From NCBI RefSeq assembly GCF_017829975.1, contig NZ_JAEEGA010000024.1, positions 32,826 to 70,364 on the forward strand: DNA of 37,539 nucleotides, given 5' to 3'. Below the pieces are notes generated by a model. That model had not been told where the DNA came from and ran no database searches. It worked only from the letters and a program-made list of their open reading frames with translations. The DNA comes from Vagococcus allomyrinae (GTDB taxonomy: Bacteria; Bacillota; Bacilli; Lactobacillales; Vagococcaceae). A program made the translations under genes and the position numbers. Of this stretch, positions 7,781-16,539 are shown piece after piece. Positions within the stretch are counted from its first letter, which is position 1, and each line of letters opens with the position of its first letter.

Positions 7781-8705
7781 AATTGGTCATTTTTTTTCTT
7801 ATTATCTCTTAATCTAATAAGATTTAGTATTCATTTTTTTCATATACTTGCGTGTAAAACTATTCTAAATTTACTATTTCATTAACAGTAACCATAATTC
7901 TCACATTGTTTATGAACCTAACTTCTCCGAAAGAGTTTGTTCTATCGTTCACAAAAATCAGATTAAACACATTCAGATGGTTGATATATTTAATCATGTA
8001 ACTGATTAAATATATCACAAACATACGCGTTATTCCATAGATTTATGTACGAATTATGATTATTGAACCCAAGAAATAAAAAAAATAGAAACTTCTGATA
8101 CCCTCCTGTAGGATAACGTCGACAAAAATCATTCGAACGGACATTATCATATGTCTCCTACTCAGCGTGGTTGACATAGTTACTCTAGCAATGAATATGC
8201 GTCCAAACAGGCATAACAACTGAAAAGTTTTTCTAACACGATTAGGCCCCTATGCACGTAAAAATAAAGTTGTTCAGGCTCTTAATGAGCTTGAAGAGAT
8301 TAAAAATCATTTTTTTTATTGAAATATGATTTTGATGGATACTTATGAGGTTAGTCACGCGAATGCTGAATCAAGAAGAGTTAATTAATGACTTAGCAAG
8401 AGAATTATTTTTAGGTCAACACGGTAAATTTTTGCAGCGCGACATAGAGAAACAGCTTCACAGCGCCAGTACATCAAAGAACAACTAAAATAACTTATCA
8501 TGAAACAATGCGAGGCAAGCTCAAGGTTTTTATTGAATGAATCATTTTACCAATTAATTTTTTTATGGAAGATATGCCAGGATATTCGATATAAAGTTTC
8601 CCTCCCATAGTCACTCTCTTAAATGACTGAACGATCATTATTAAGAAGAACGCAGTTTGGGTGTATCTATAAATTTATACCACCTCCTTTCCTTCACTTC
8701 TTATC
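7781..8705. other. Decayed intergenic region
   Basis: No intact gene is visible across about 920 bp. Short plus-strand coding-like stretches remain near 8235-8320 (…ARKNKVVQALNELEEIKN, then a stop) and 8354-8490 (MLNQEELINDLARELFLGQH…, then a stop). They look like remains of older genes, but I cannot assign a family. A strong 15-bp palindrome lies at 7982-8017 and is listed separately. Confidence 0.4.
7982..8017. repeat. Perfect 15-bp inverted repeat with 6-base loop
   Basis: TGATATATTTAATCA (7982-7996) and TGATTAAATATATCA (8003-8017) are exact inverse complements around TGTAAC. There is no T-run on either side, so a terminator is unlikely. A protein-binding palindrome or a remnant mobile-element site fits better. 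Confidence 0.6.
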
Positions 8706-8752
8706 AAAAAGATGCCTTTTCTTGGACGAACCCAAGAAAAGGCATCTTTTTT
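8706..8752. terminator. Strong bidirectional terminator
   Basis: This is a perfect 20-bp stem: AAAAAGATGCCTTTTCTTGG (8706-8725) pairs with 8732-8751, around a six-base loop. The T-run on the plus strand and the matching A-run give U-tracts in both directions. It ends the minus-strand stress operon, whose last gene is at 8795. Confidence 0.9.
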
Positions 8753-8794
8753 TCCACGTATAGTTCATGATTTTCAACACTCAGTTGAAATCAC

Positions 8795-8947
8795 CTATTT
8801 TTTATCTGACCGTCTTTTTCTACTGCGTTCGTTGCTCTTCTTTACAATTTTTGTAGCTGCTACTGTAGAAACAACACCGCCACCAATTGCTTTGTCCGTC
8901 ACCTTTTTTGCTGCTTTGTATTTTACAGCTGATCTAAGAATACTCAC
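8795..8947 (-). CDS. 50-residue basic peptide, unknown function
   Basis: This is a short minus-strand frame beginning GTG at 8947, seven bases after GAGGTG, and ending TAG at 8795. The product starts MSILRSAVKYKAAKKVTDKA, has a small Gly/Val/Ala-rich stretch (IGGGVVSTVAATKIV) and ends in a very basic tail (RSRKRRSDKK). It lies between the universal stress protein gene and the strong terminator at 8706-8752, so it is probably the last gene of that operon. The middle is too short and too polar-flanked to be a clear membrane span. I do not recognise the family. The good ribosome binding site and operon position support a real gene. Confidence 0.55.
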   Translation of the reverse strand: MSILRSAVKYKAAKKVTDKAIGGGVVSTVAATKIVKKSNERSRKRRSDKK

Positions 8948-9020
8948 CGAGTTCACCTCATTTCTTTTATTAAAATAATCTCAATTATTACCAAATAGAG
9001 ACTGCTAAAATACCTACTCA

Positions 9021-9506
9021 CTATTCTTTAACAACTAAAACATTACATGTTGCATGTTGAATAACATACCCTGCGGTGGTACCCAAAATAGCACTTTTTA
9101 TTTTTCCACGACCAGTGGCACCCATCACAATCAAATTTATTGATTTTTCCTTCGGAATATTTTCAGCTATTTCTACTTTATGATTCCCAGTTGTCACAAT
9201 CGAAACTACCGTTGATATGCCTCTACGTCTAGCCTCTTCAGCTAATTTATTGACTGATTCCTCAACGCGCACTACCTCGCTCTTTACTACAGTCTGGAAC
9301 AGTTGGATTGAGTCTAATGAATATGAATGCTGATCACTAAGTATTGTTGATGGCCCTATAAATTGTGACTGGTTATCCACTACTTCTAAGATGTAAAGGG
9401 CAACCTCTTGTTGTTCTAATGCAATTTCAAGTGCCTGTTCAAAAGCTAAGTAAGAATTTTTTGATCCATCTATGGCCACTAAAATATTCTTATACCTTGT
9501 TAACAT
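9021..9506 (-). CDS. Universal stress protein (UspA family)
   Basis: This is a cytoplasmic Usp-domain protein of about 161 residues. The start is set at ATG 9506 because AAGGTGG lies eight bases upstream. The frame also opens at a GTG inside that site. It begins MLTRYKNILVAIDGSKNS, typical of the family. Near the C terminus it has the ATP-binding signature G-2x-G-9x-G-T (GATGRGKIKSAILGTTAGY) and ends CNVLVVKE. ATP-binding Usp proteins act in stress survival, usually without a known single target. It sits downstream of a DUF308 membrane protein gene, with other stress-associated genes upstream. Confidence 0.93.
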   Translation of the reverse strand: MLTRYKNILVAIDGSKNSYLAFEQALEIALEQQEVALYILEVVDNQSQFIGPSTILSDQHSYSLDSIQLFQTVVKSEVVRVEESVNKLAEEARRRGISTVVSIVTTGNHKVEIAENIPKEKSINLIVMGATGRGKIKSAILGTTAGYVIQHATCNVLVVKE

Positions 9507-9580
9507 ATGATTAACCACCTTAATATTGTCTTATTTTGAAACAGATTATACTCACAGTAGTGCAGTGTTACCTAAGAAAA

Positions 9581-10150
9581 TCACTTTGAGTTATTCGTAG
9601 GAACGTCTATTGTGACCGTCGCCATACTGAGCGCATATGTATTAATTATTCCAGCCACCCCCATTCCAATGAGGATTAGACCAAACATTCTAAACACCAC
9701 ACGAACACTCGAAAACGGATTAATAATTAATACTGTCCCTAGTAAAATAAGGATGCTGCTATAGACGATAAAACCTATTCCCCACTTTTTTTGAATGTGC
9801 ATTAAGTCAAGTCCATCTTTTACTTGTATTAGGCCGCTTAAAAGAATCAATATCCCTAACACTGCCGGTAGGAAACTCATAATGGTTTCAGATAACATTA
9901 ACATTATTGCCGCTATCACCAGATAAACTATCCCAATAAAGAATGAAAAACGGTACGGTTGCTCATTTTGACGTCCTTTCTCAGCTGAAAGTAAGTAAGT
10001 AACGCCTATCAAAATTGAATAAATGGCCAATACGTACTTTAGCCCTTTTAAGATGAATATTGGGTTTTCAACAATTAAAATCCCAAGAACCACATAGACG
10101 ATTGATCTCACCACTAAATTCTCTTGCATATATTGGATGATTCTTCTCAC
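9581..10150 (-). CDS. DUF308 (HdeD-like) membrane protein
   Basis: This protein of about 189 residues has six predicted membrane segments arranged as helix pairs, with the characteristic LGILIVENPI and LLGTVLIINPF motifs of the DUF308/HdeD family. The start is placed at GTG 10150, because AAAGGAGG lies seven bases upstream. The longer frame from 10213 would put this site inside the coding region. Family members are linked to acid or general stress in enteric bacteria, but the biochemical role is unknown. It is only distantly like the two other DUF308 proteins here (10802-11344, 24692-25249). It lies between the universal stress gene and the frameshifted DUF1269-like gene. Confidence 0.85.
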   Translation of the reverse strand: MRRIIQYMQENLVVRSIVYVVLGILIVENPIFILKGLKYVLAIYSILIGVTYLLSAEKGRQNEQPYRFSFFIGIVYLVIAAIMLMLSETIMSFLPAVLGILILLSGLIQVKDGLDLMHIQKKWGIGFIVYSSILILLGTVLIINPFSSVRVVFRMFGLILIGMGVAGIINTYALSMATVTIDVPTNNSK

Positions 10151-10248
10151 ACAAACACGCCTCCTTTCCATTCCCCCTGACAACTTTTTTTCATACTGAA
10201 AAGTTACATACAAATTGTTTCGAATTAATGACCGACTTACTTGTTGAA

Positions 10249-10591
10249 CTAACTTTTTTTAGCGTGTGTTTCGACTTCTTTTTCCGTCTGAGCCGCTTCC
10301 TCTTCTGCAATTAATATTAATCCTGTTTCCCCTTCTGGAATATTAGATAAGGTCTCTTCAAAAATTGACAGTGCCTTCTTCATTTCTTTCACATCTTTTG
10401 AGCGACCAACCAAGCCTCCAGTAAAAAATCGATGAATTCCTTTAGCCGTAGTTGATGATTGGGTAAATGCTCTAACACTGTATTTGTTCCCCCTTAATTT
10501 GCCCTTCAGTATGCAGCCTCTTAATCTCCGAAAAGGCTTGAAACGCTTGGCTTCCTAGTTCAAACTTCATAATAATCACATCGTTACTCAT
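10249..10591 (-). pseudogene. Frameshifted DUF1269-like stress protein gene
   Basis: From the ATG at 10591 (GGAGG upstream) the frame reads MSNDVIIMKFELGSQAFQAF… to a premature TAG. Removing one base from a run of five G's on the minus strand (five C's near 10489-10493) restores a second frame: NKYSVRAFTQSSTTAKG, then GGLVGRSKDVKEM, then IPEGETGLILIAEEEA, to a stop at 10249. The layout resembles DUF1269 proteins. Even so, the usual long glycine-zipper segment is nearly absent, so an internal deletion is also likely. A sequencing error in the homopolymer is the alternative explanation of the frameshift. Confidence 0.7.
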
Positions 10592-10801
10592 GTTACCTCC
10601 TCCATTTTTTCATTTTGATTAACACTATTCAAAAGAATAGTTGGATATCCTTTACTAAAAAATACTGAACAGCTGCTAGTACTTATGACGATAACTTTTA
10701 TCTGTTTTAGTGACTACCACTTAACGTGCGAAGGAGCCTTCCTCGTGTTCCAACGATCTTGTCTTCCCTTGACCACATCATCACCTGAGATAAATTAGTG
10801 A

Positions 10802-11344
10802 TCACTGCTCCGTCAGAGTTTCGATTGGATCTTCTTTCGGTAATATGAAGGACAGAATCATATGATTCATCCCCATAAATATCAATTGAAATGCCACTGT
10901 CCAATAAAATATCGCAACAGCAAGTAGAGGGTCAAACAACGACTGAATCCCAAACCAGATAACAAGTCCATTCAATAAGATTGGCAGCCACTTTAGCTTA
11001 CTTTCAGCTTTAAAAATAGCGACAGTGTTTAAAACGGCCATGACAATCATCAACCACACAATTGAGTAGATGACGATAACCGCACCACTTGCGGGATTTC
11101 GGAGAAAGAAGACCAAGCCGACACCACCGACTAACCCTCCTTCCAGAATACGAAGAAGCTTATAACCCAATCCTGATGTTCTGAACAATCCATCGACAGC
11201 GATCAGCACTCCTATGACGATCCAACTAACCCCAATTATTTGAAGAAATAGTTGACCTTGTTGTATCGGATTAATCATAAACAATATGCCAAGAATTAAT
11301 AGAATAATCCCCTGTACAAAAAACTTAATTCGTTCTCTTTTCAT
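10802..11344 (-). CDS. DUF308 family membrane protein (operon A copy)
   Basis: This 180-residue protein has six hydrophobic segments. It begins MKRERIKFFVQGIILLILG and contains FMINPIQQG and VGLVFFLRNPASGAV, typical of DUF308. It is clearly related to the protein at 24692-25249, sharing the FLRNPASGAV, WFGIQSL and FYWTVAFQLIFMG blocks and the same LPKE near the C terminus. It follows the YitT gene by 63 bp, with GGAG before the ATG, and belongs to operon A. The molecular function of this family is not known. The context suggests an envelope-stress role. Confidence 0.88.
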   Translation of the reverse strand: MKRERIKFFVQGIILLILGILFMINPIQQGQLFLQIIGVSWIVIGVLIAVDGLFRTSGLGYKLLRILEGGLVGGVGLVFFLRNPASGAVIVIYSIVWLMIVMAVLNTVAIFKAESKLKWLPILLNGLVIWFGIQSLFDPLLAVAIFYWTVAFQLIFMGMNHMILSFILPKEDPIETLTEQ

Positions 11345-11407
11345 TATGCCTTCTCCTTTATTTAATTGGTCTGAAACAAGTCTCGCTCATGACTATTTTC
11401 AACTCGA

Positions 11408-12247
11408 TCACTCCAGGGGATGGTATGTAAAACCTAACCCATGGACTTCGGAAACATTATAAGCTATTACAAATGCATTCTTGTCCACTTGGTTGATACT
11501 ATTGATGACAGTAGGATACTCATGATTACTCAAAATAATCAACAACATATCTTTCTCTCTCCCAGTATATCCGCCTGATACTGAAAATACCGTAATTCCT
11601 CGACTCACTTTTTCAAGTAGAGCATTTTTGATTTCTTCTGTGTGAGAATCGCTCATTATCATAACAGCTTTTCGACGCTTTAGCCCCGTTTCAATATACG
11701 TCATTACAATAGACGTAATCGCGATTGATAAGATAGCATACAAGAACTCCTCAAAACCAAATACATAGATACTAAACAGAACTATGACAGCGTCAGTTGC
11801 TAATAAACCGATCGAAGTACTTAAACCAACATACTTTTTTAAGATGAGTGGTGGAATAGTGGTGCCACCACTCGAAGCCCCAATTTTATATAAGGTGGCT
11901 ACCCCAGCTGCAAAAATGCTACTCCCAATTATTACAGATAGCAAGCGGTCTTCTGTCGCCATAAACTCTGGGGTAATCGCTAACGCTATTGGAAATAGAA
12001 TACTTCCAATGATTGTATTAACAAATATTTGTTTGCCTAAAAAGAAAAAGGTAAGGACTAACATAAATCCATTTAATATCAGTACCGTGAGCGCTCGATC
12101 AACACCCGTTACTTGTTCAACCAGAATCCCTATACCGCTAGCACCACCTGCAGCAATATGGTGAGGAGCCAAAAATAAGTTAATACTGATTCCAAGTAAG
12201 CTAATCGCGAGTACTATCAACGGTAATTTTCTTACAATGTCTTTCAT
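11408..12247 (-). CDS. YitT family membrane protein (operon A copy)
   Basis: This 279-residue protein has five or six N-terminal membrane helices (YitT/DUF161 region, with APHHIAAGGASGIGIL and KIGASSGGTTIPPLILKKY) and a C-terminal cytoplasmic DUF2179 domain from about residue 195 (SRGITVFSVSGGYTGREKDM, ending HGLGFTYHPLE). These domains define the YitT family, whose substrate is not established. It is a close paralogue of 25294-26133. It lies 35 bp downstream of the M20 peptidase gene, clearly in the same transcription unit. Confidence 0.93.
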   Translation of the reverse strand: MKDIVRKLPLIVLAISLLGISINLFLAPHHIAAGGASGIGILVEQVTGVDRALTVLILNGFMLVLTFFFLGKQIFVNTIIGSILFPIALAITPEFMATEDRLLSVIIGSSIFAAGVATLYKIGASSGGTTIPPLILKKYVGLSTSIGLLATDAVIVLFSIYVFGFEEFLYAILSIAITSIVMTYIETGLKRRKAVMIMSDSHTEEIKNALLEKVSRGITVFSVSGGYTGREKDMLLIILSNHEYPTVINSINQVDKNAFVIAYNVSEVHGLGFTYHPLE

Positions 12248-12282
12248 CCATTATTCCTCTTTTCTGGTTGAATACTAGGTGA

Positions 12283-13395
12283 TTAATCAATAACGGTGGC
12301 AACTATTTGACAAGTCATTTCCACAGCCTGCTCTAATTCATGTATCGGGATATACTCCGATACGGTGTGAATGTTTTCGTAACCAATCGATAAGTTGGCT
12401 GTTTCTTTCCCTTTTGCATTAAAGACGTTTGCGTCACTTCCTCCACCACTCACCGCGTGAATCGCTGAACAACCAATTGCCAAAAGAGCTTCAGTTGCAA
12501 TCTTCACCGTCTGACTGTCCTCAGTCAATCGATAACCAAATGATTTTATATCCGTTGTTGTCGAAACTTCGCCGCCAAATTTTCTTGCCGCTTGTTCGAA
12601 TTGTTCCACCATGTGTGCAACTTGTTGTTCACAGTCACTATGTGAGATAGCTCGCGCTTCAGCTGTGAGAGTGACATGGTCAGCCACAATATTTGTTGCC
12701 GTCCCACCATTAATGGTCCCAATGTTAGCAGTCATTTCCTCGTTTAGCCGACCTAGTGACATGGTTGAAATGGCTTGAGCCGCAATTTCTATTGCAGATA
12801 CCCCTTTTTCAGGTTCTAGTCCTGCATGAGCTGTTTTCCCTATTATTGTCGCTTCTATCCCCATAAGTGTTGGACTCGCCACTGTAATGCTACCAACAGG
12901 ACCACCATTATCCAAAACAAATCCAATATCAGCTTTCATGTGACCAACATCGAACGCGCTCGCTCCTACTAAGCCAATTTCTTCTCCTGGTGATAAAATG
13001 AACTCTAAAACCCCATGAGGCAGTTGTTTCTCTTTTAATCGTTCAATTAATTCAATTATAATAGCTATGCCGGCTTTATCATCTGCAGCCAGGATCGTTG
13101 TCCCATCTGAATAAACTTTTCCGTCCCTAATGACTGGTTTGATGCCATTTCCTGGTGCGACTGTGTCAACATGACAAGAGAAGAAGAGTGGGATCGCTGG
13201 AACATTCCCTCGTAACCGACATAAAATATTATTAGCACCTAGTCCTGTCTGAGCCATTGTCTCATCCTCAATGACCTCTAAACCTAACCCTTTAAACTTG
13301 TCTATAAGAAACTGTTGAAAGGGGCCTTCGTATCTCGATTCTGAATCAATTTTCACTAATTCAATAAATGTATTGACTAATCTTTCTTTACTCAT
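12283..13395 (-). CDS. M20 family zinc metallopeptidase, PepT-like (operon A copy)
   Basis: This is a 370-residue cytoplasmic enzyme with all M20 landmarks. FFSCHVDTVAPG carries a metal-binding His and Asp, ADDKAG a bridging Asp, and SPGEEIGLVGA the catalytic Glu pair. DNGGPVG, TAHAGLEPEKGVSAI in the lid domain and GGGSDANVFNAKG complete the site. M20 enzymes of this PepT/YqjE-like group cleave small peptides or amide-linked amino acids. The specificity cannot be read here. GGAGG precedes the ATG. It is preceded by the transporter gene and followed by YitT, so it may process a substrate imported by that transporter. The paralogue is at 26174-27286. Confidence 0.93.
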   Translation of the reverse strand: MSKERLVNTFIELVKIDSESRYEGPFQQFLIDKFKGLGLEVIEDETMAQTGLGANNILCRLRGNVPAIPLFFSCHVDTVAPGNGIKPVIRDGKVYSDGTTILAADDKAGIAIIIELIERLKEKQLPHGVLEFILSPGEEIGLVGASAFDVGHMKADIGFVLDNGGPVGSITVASPTLMGIEATIIGKTAHAGLEPEKGVSAIEIAAQAISTMSLGRLNEEMTANIGTINGGTATNIVADHVTLTAEARAISHSDCEQQVAHMVEQFEQAARKFGGEVSTTTDIKSFGYRLTEDSQTVKIATEALLAIGCSAIHAVSGGGSDANVFNAKGKETANLSIGYENIHTVSEYIPIHELEQAVEMTCQIVATVID

Positions 13396-13492
13396 ATAAA
13401 TAACCTCCAGAAATTTTTAAGTGATGGTAAAATAGTCATGGTAACTGCTTGACCAAAGCATCGTAGTGCTTTACCTTAACTGATTGGAACGA

Positions 13493-14698
13493 TTATCCTA
13501 CCATCAATCCAACGATAATTCCTCCTGTAATAACTGATGTAATGGTAACAGTAGAGAATCCCGCCGTGACCATTATCGGTAAAATATTTTGTTCAATGAC
13601 TGCAATTTCTTCCGGTGATTCTCCCACTGCTTCCGCTGCTTCTTTCGTTAACACCATGGTACCTGGAAATCCGAAAAAGGTTGTCATACCTACAGCTAGA
13701 GACAATGGACCAGAGTATCCAACACTTTTTCCAATGAAATATGAACTCACAAAAATGGCTAATACCCCTGCAATCAAATAAAACGTAATTGGCCAAATCA
13801 ATATCAGTAAATCGGAAGGCACAATATCAGCTAGTGGGCCAAACGCAATGACCATAATAGAGATCATGAGTAATCCAAACGTGTCCGTAGTTGAAAGGGC
13901 ATTTGGCTTCAAAATCTTAAAATGTCTCAGTGCAATACCTAAAAGTAAAGCAATAACAAATGTATTCAGATTGCCTTGCGTTAATTCACTTAATTTCATT
14001 GCAACAAATACTGTCATTGCAAGTAAAAACAAGGTCGCGTAAGCTGTTTGTAGAAAATCAGGCAAAATGCTAACTCGATCCTCTTTTGTGTTCTCCTCTA
14101 CTTCTTTTTCATAAAAACTTAAATTTCCTTTTCGGTACTCTGTTTGAACTCGTTTAGCTTCTTTCTTTAAAATATTAGCTGTTACTAAAAAACCAACCAA
14201 ATTCTTCATGTTCAACACCAATAATGGAAATACCGCTAAAAGGTAACCACTTAATATCCCGGAATCCCCACCATCTGCAAGTATTCTTGAGGCAACATCC
14301 TGGACCATTAAAATTGATAGTGTCCCACCTGTAATTGATGCAGTACCTGCCACTGCGACGTTCGTATCAAATAGTTGCATACCCACTAACAATAGGACGA
14401 TCGTCATAATTACAACTGTCACCACACCAATTAAAAAAGTCCGCCATTGGGCCTTTAGGTCAGCTATACTCATCATCGTTCCTAAATGGACAATAATAAC
14501 ACCGACAACTGCATTCCCAAGACCAAGTAATCCTGAATTTGCGATCAAATCATGTGGGAATAAGTCAGTCGCAAAACCGACTAAAAAAATAATAGATGCG
14601 ACAAGCATCATTGATATTAAGGCATTCGTCTTTTTAGAAACTAATTCCCCTATCGTCCAAACAAGCATAACAATCCCAAATGCTACTACCGGTTGCAT
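13493..14698 (-). CDS. Secondary transporter, GltS-like sodium:solute symporter (operon A copy)
   Basis: This is a membrane protein of about 401 residues with roughly ten to eleven helices. The start is placed at ATG 14698 (MQPVVAFGIVMLVWTIG), because AAAAGGAGAG lies upstream and the paralogue begins at the same residue. The longer frame to 14800 is basic and has no family support. Features include a hydrophilic loop at about 205-230 (KKEAKRVQTEYRKGNLSFYE) and two Gly-rich hairpin-like stretches (GTASITGGTLSILMVQD and TTFFGFPGTMVLTKEA). These resemble the re-entrant loops of sodium-coupled symporters. It is the first gene of operon A. Substrate is unknown; an amino acid or peptide product of the M20 enzyme is a guess. 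Confidence 0.8.
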   Translation of the reverse strand: MQPVVAFGIVMLVWTIGELVSKKTNALISMMLVASIIFLVGFATDLFPHDLIANSGLLGLGNAVVGVIIVHLGTMMSIADLKAQWRTFLIGVVTVVIMTIVLLLVGMQLFDTNVAVAGTASITGGTLSILMVQDVASRILADGGDSGILSGYLLAVFPLLVLNMKNLVGFLVTANILKKEAKRVQTEYRKGNLSFYEKEVEENTKEDRVSILPDFLQTAYATLFLLAMTVFVAMKLSELTQGNLNTFVIALLLGIALRHFKILKPNALSTTDTFGLLMISIMVIAFGPLADIVPSDLLILIWPITFYLIAGVLAIFVSSYFIGKSVGYSGPLSLAVGMTTFFGFPGTMVLTKEAAEAVGESPEEIAVIEQNILPIMVTAGFSTVTITSVITGGIIVGLMVG

Positions 14699-15144
14699 AA
14701 CTTTCACTCTCCTTTTCTTAATATAAATCGGAATGAAAATAAAACGCTTTCTAACAAGAGGTATTACTCTTCCGTTATTTTCCCTTGTGAAATTTCTCAA
14801 ATTGCCATTCCTTGATATTAAAATAACAGATTGCTAGTCAAAAGAAAAGTTTTTTACATATCACTCCTTTTTCGTCCACGAAAACTTCGTTAGAATCAAC
14901 TTAAGAAACGCTTGTTATAGATAGCGTTTCCAATAGAACGCGCAATAACTATCAATCATGTCATTTTACCAATTCAATTAGAGAAATCCCTTATTTATCT
15001 AGTGTTATAGTAGGATCAATTGTAGCTAACTCAGGGAACGAATAATTCAAACAAAAAATTATGTTCAATTGTAATTGATAATACTTCCCTTTTAAGACGA
15101 TTTCTGTTATTTTAAATGTGTGATACGAAAAGGAGAGATAGCTT
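14699..15144. promoter_or_regulatory. Divergent promoter region of operon A and the baeRF gene
   Basis: This is 446 bp between two divergent genes. It contains a perfect 8-bp palindrome, GAAACGCT (14905-14912) and AGCGTTTC (14923-14930) separated by ten bases, which could be an operator shared by both directions. It resembles but does not match a catabolite-control (cre) box. The plus-strand gene has AAAGGAGA just before its ATG. Promoter boxes could not be fixed with confidence. Confidence 0.45.
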
Positions 15145-16218
15145 ATGAATTACCATGTTATCAGTTCACTCAGGTGTGATCCGTCCATTACCATTTTTCT
15201 GGGAATGCCCAATGATGAAAGCAACAATAAGAAATATGCTATTGTCTTAAAAAATCTACTAACTGATATTAGGAAAGAATTGAGAGAACTCTACAGAGAA
15301 AATGACTATCCGGCTCTTTTTGAAAACCTGGATGCTATAGAGAATGAGTTTTTGCCTTCTGTTAAGTCGGAGTCTAGCATCTTTTTTGTTTCAAGTACAT
15401 TCAACGAACAGGTGGTCGTCCCTTTTATCGTTGAAAGTAGCTATCACATCAGTGATCGATTCACAACAAAGAAATTATTAAGGCAATCTAATGATTACCA
15501 CCACTACTATGTGTTAACGCTAAATGACACTGAATCACGTTTACTTGAATATCAAAATGGAACCTTAATTGGAGAAATGAACGATGGATTATTCCCGGTG
15601 ACAAATAGCGGGTATTGGACGAGAGACCGATTACTTAATTCTATGGGTTCCGTTAGAACTAATTATCAAAAAGAATTTTATAAATCCATTGATTCTCATT
15701 TACAAGCATTTCTGAATCAATCACCTCATCCGGTAATCTTAGCTGGTGTTGCTGAAAATGCAGCTATTTATCGATCAATAGCCAACAACAATGAATTAAT
15801 CATTGGCGAACTGAATGGGAATTTCACGATTGATAAAGGAGAAAGCCTTTATGACATCGGAAAAATGAGTGCCCAACTTATTGACGATCATATCTTCAAA
15901 CAGAAAGAGTTATTGATAGATACGTTGGATCAGTTCGCTAGCAAGGGGCGTCTGGAACAAGATATTATCGCGATTTATATGGCTGCCATCAAAGGACGGG
16001 GTCAGGAGTTAATTGTTGAAGCTAATTATTATGAAGAAGCTATTATCACCGATGGTCAAGTTCTAATTAATGAGGTGGACCGGCAGCACGAAGATTATGT
16101 GGAAGATATTGTTAATGAAATCATCTATCAGGTTATGAGGTATGGTGGAGAAGTTGTTTTTGCAGATAAAGAAGCCCTCAAGTCACATGGATCAATTGTT
16201 TTGAAAACAAGGTATTAA
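15145..16218 (+). CDS. Bacterial archaeo-eukaryotic release factor-like protein (baeRF family)
   Basis: This 357-residue cytoplasmic protein resembles the C-terminal two domains of eRF1/aRF1. The C-terminal third carries the best match: YMAAIKGRGQELIVEANYY, EDIVNEIIYQVMRYGGEVVF and KSHGSIVLKTRY, as in L7Ae-like domain 3. Bacterial versions (baeRF families) lack the stop-codon-reading N-terminal domain and have been proposed from genomics to act on ribosomes under stress. It is transcribed divergently from operon A, with a strong AAAGGAGA and ATG at 15145, and followed by a terminator at 16307-16346. Position next to a universal stress/DUF308 operon supports a stress role, but that is inference. 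Confidence 0.8.
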   Translation: MNYHVISSLRCDPSITIFLGMPNDESNNKKYAIVLKNLLTDIRKELRELYRENDYPALFENLDAIENEFLPSVKSESSIFFVSSTFNEQVVVPFIVESSYHISDRFTTKKLLRQSNDYHHYYVLTLNDTESRLLEYQNGTLIGEMNDGLFPVTNSGYWTRDRLLNSMGSVRTNYQKEFYKSIDSHLQAFLNQSPHPVILAGVAENAAIYRSIANNNELIIGELNGNFTIDKGESLYDIGKMSAQLIDDHIFKQKELLIDTLDQFASKGRLEQDIIAIYMAAIKGRGQELIVEANYYEEAIITDGQVLINEVDRQHEDYVEDIVNEIIYQVMRYGGEVVFADKEALKSHGSIVLKTRY

Positions 16219-16306
16219 TGATGACTTATAATCCATCATTTTGACAAACCTTTAGATCAAGTTAACTGAAAGTCACCAAAGCTTCTCTATTGTCACATTA
16301 TTTACG

Positions 16307-16346
16307 AATAGTCAGGTCAAATAATCGTTTTGATCTGGCTATTTTT
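16307..16346 (+). terminator. Rho-independent terminator of the baeRF gene
   Basis: A 15-bp stem pairs AATAGTCAGGTCAAA (16307-16321) with TTTGATCTGGCTATT (16329-16343), with two G-U pairs, and runs into TTTTTA. It lies about 90 bp after the baeRF stop codon. Confidence 0.75.
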
Positions 16347-16539
16347 AGATTCTTATGCAAGGGTCATTAAATATGGTAATCGGTATTTTCTTTTTCCCCA
16401 CTAAAGATTACCAATAAGAAAGACTAACTATATAATGTCAAGCAGAAAAACAACAAATAGTAAAAATATTCAATAACGTTGTTCAGAGAAAAAAGTGCAA
16501 ACTAAATAGACCTCGCATCACTCATTTTTTTAAAAGAAT

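Noticed and set aside
8712-8978. Plus-strand 88-residue reading frame
   Set aside because: It starts inside a 20-bp terminator stem and overlaps the minus-strand 50-residue gene that has a good ribosome binding site.
10707-10904. Minus-strand 65-residue reading frame
   Set aside because: It overlaps the end of the DUF308 gene in another frame and has no similarity or ribosome binding site.
13493-14800. Longer transporter form starting at 14800
   Set aside because: The extra 34 residues are basic, absent from the paralogue and would place the ribosome binding site inside the gene.
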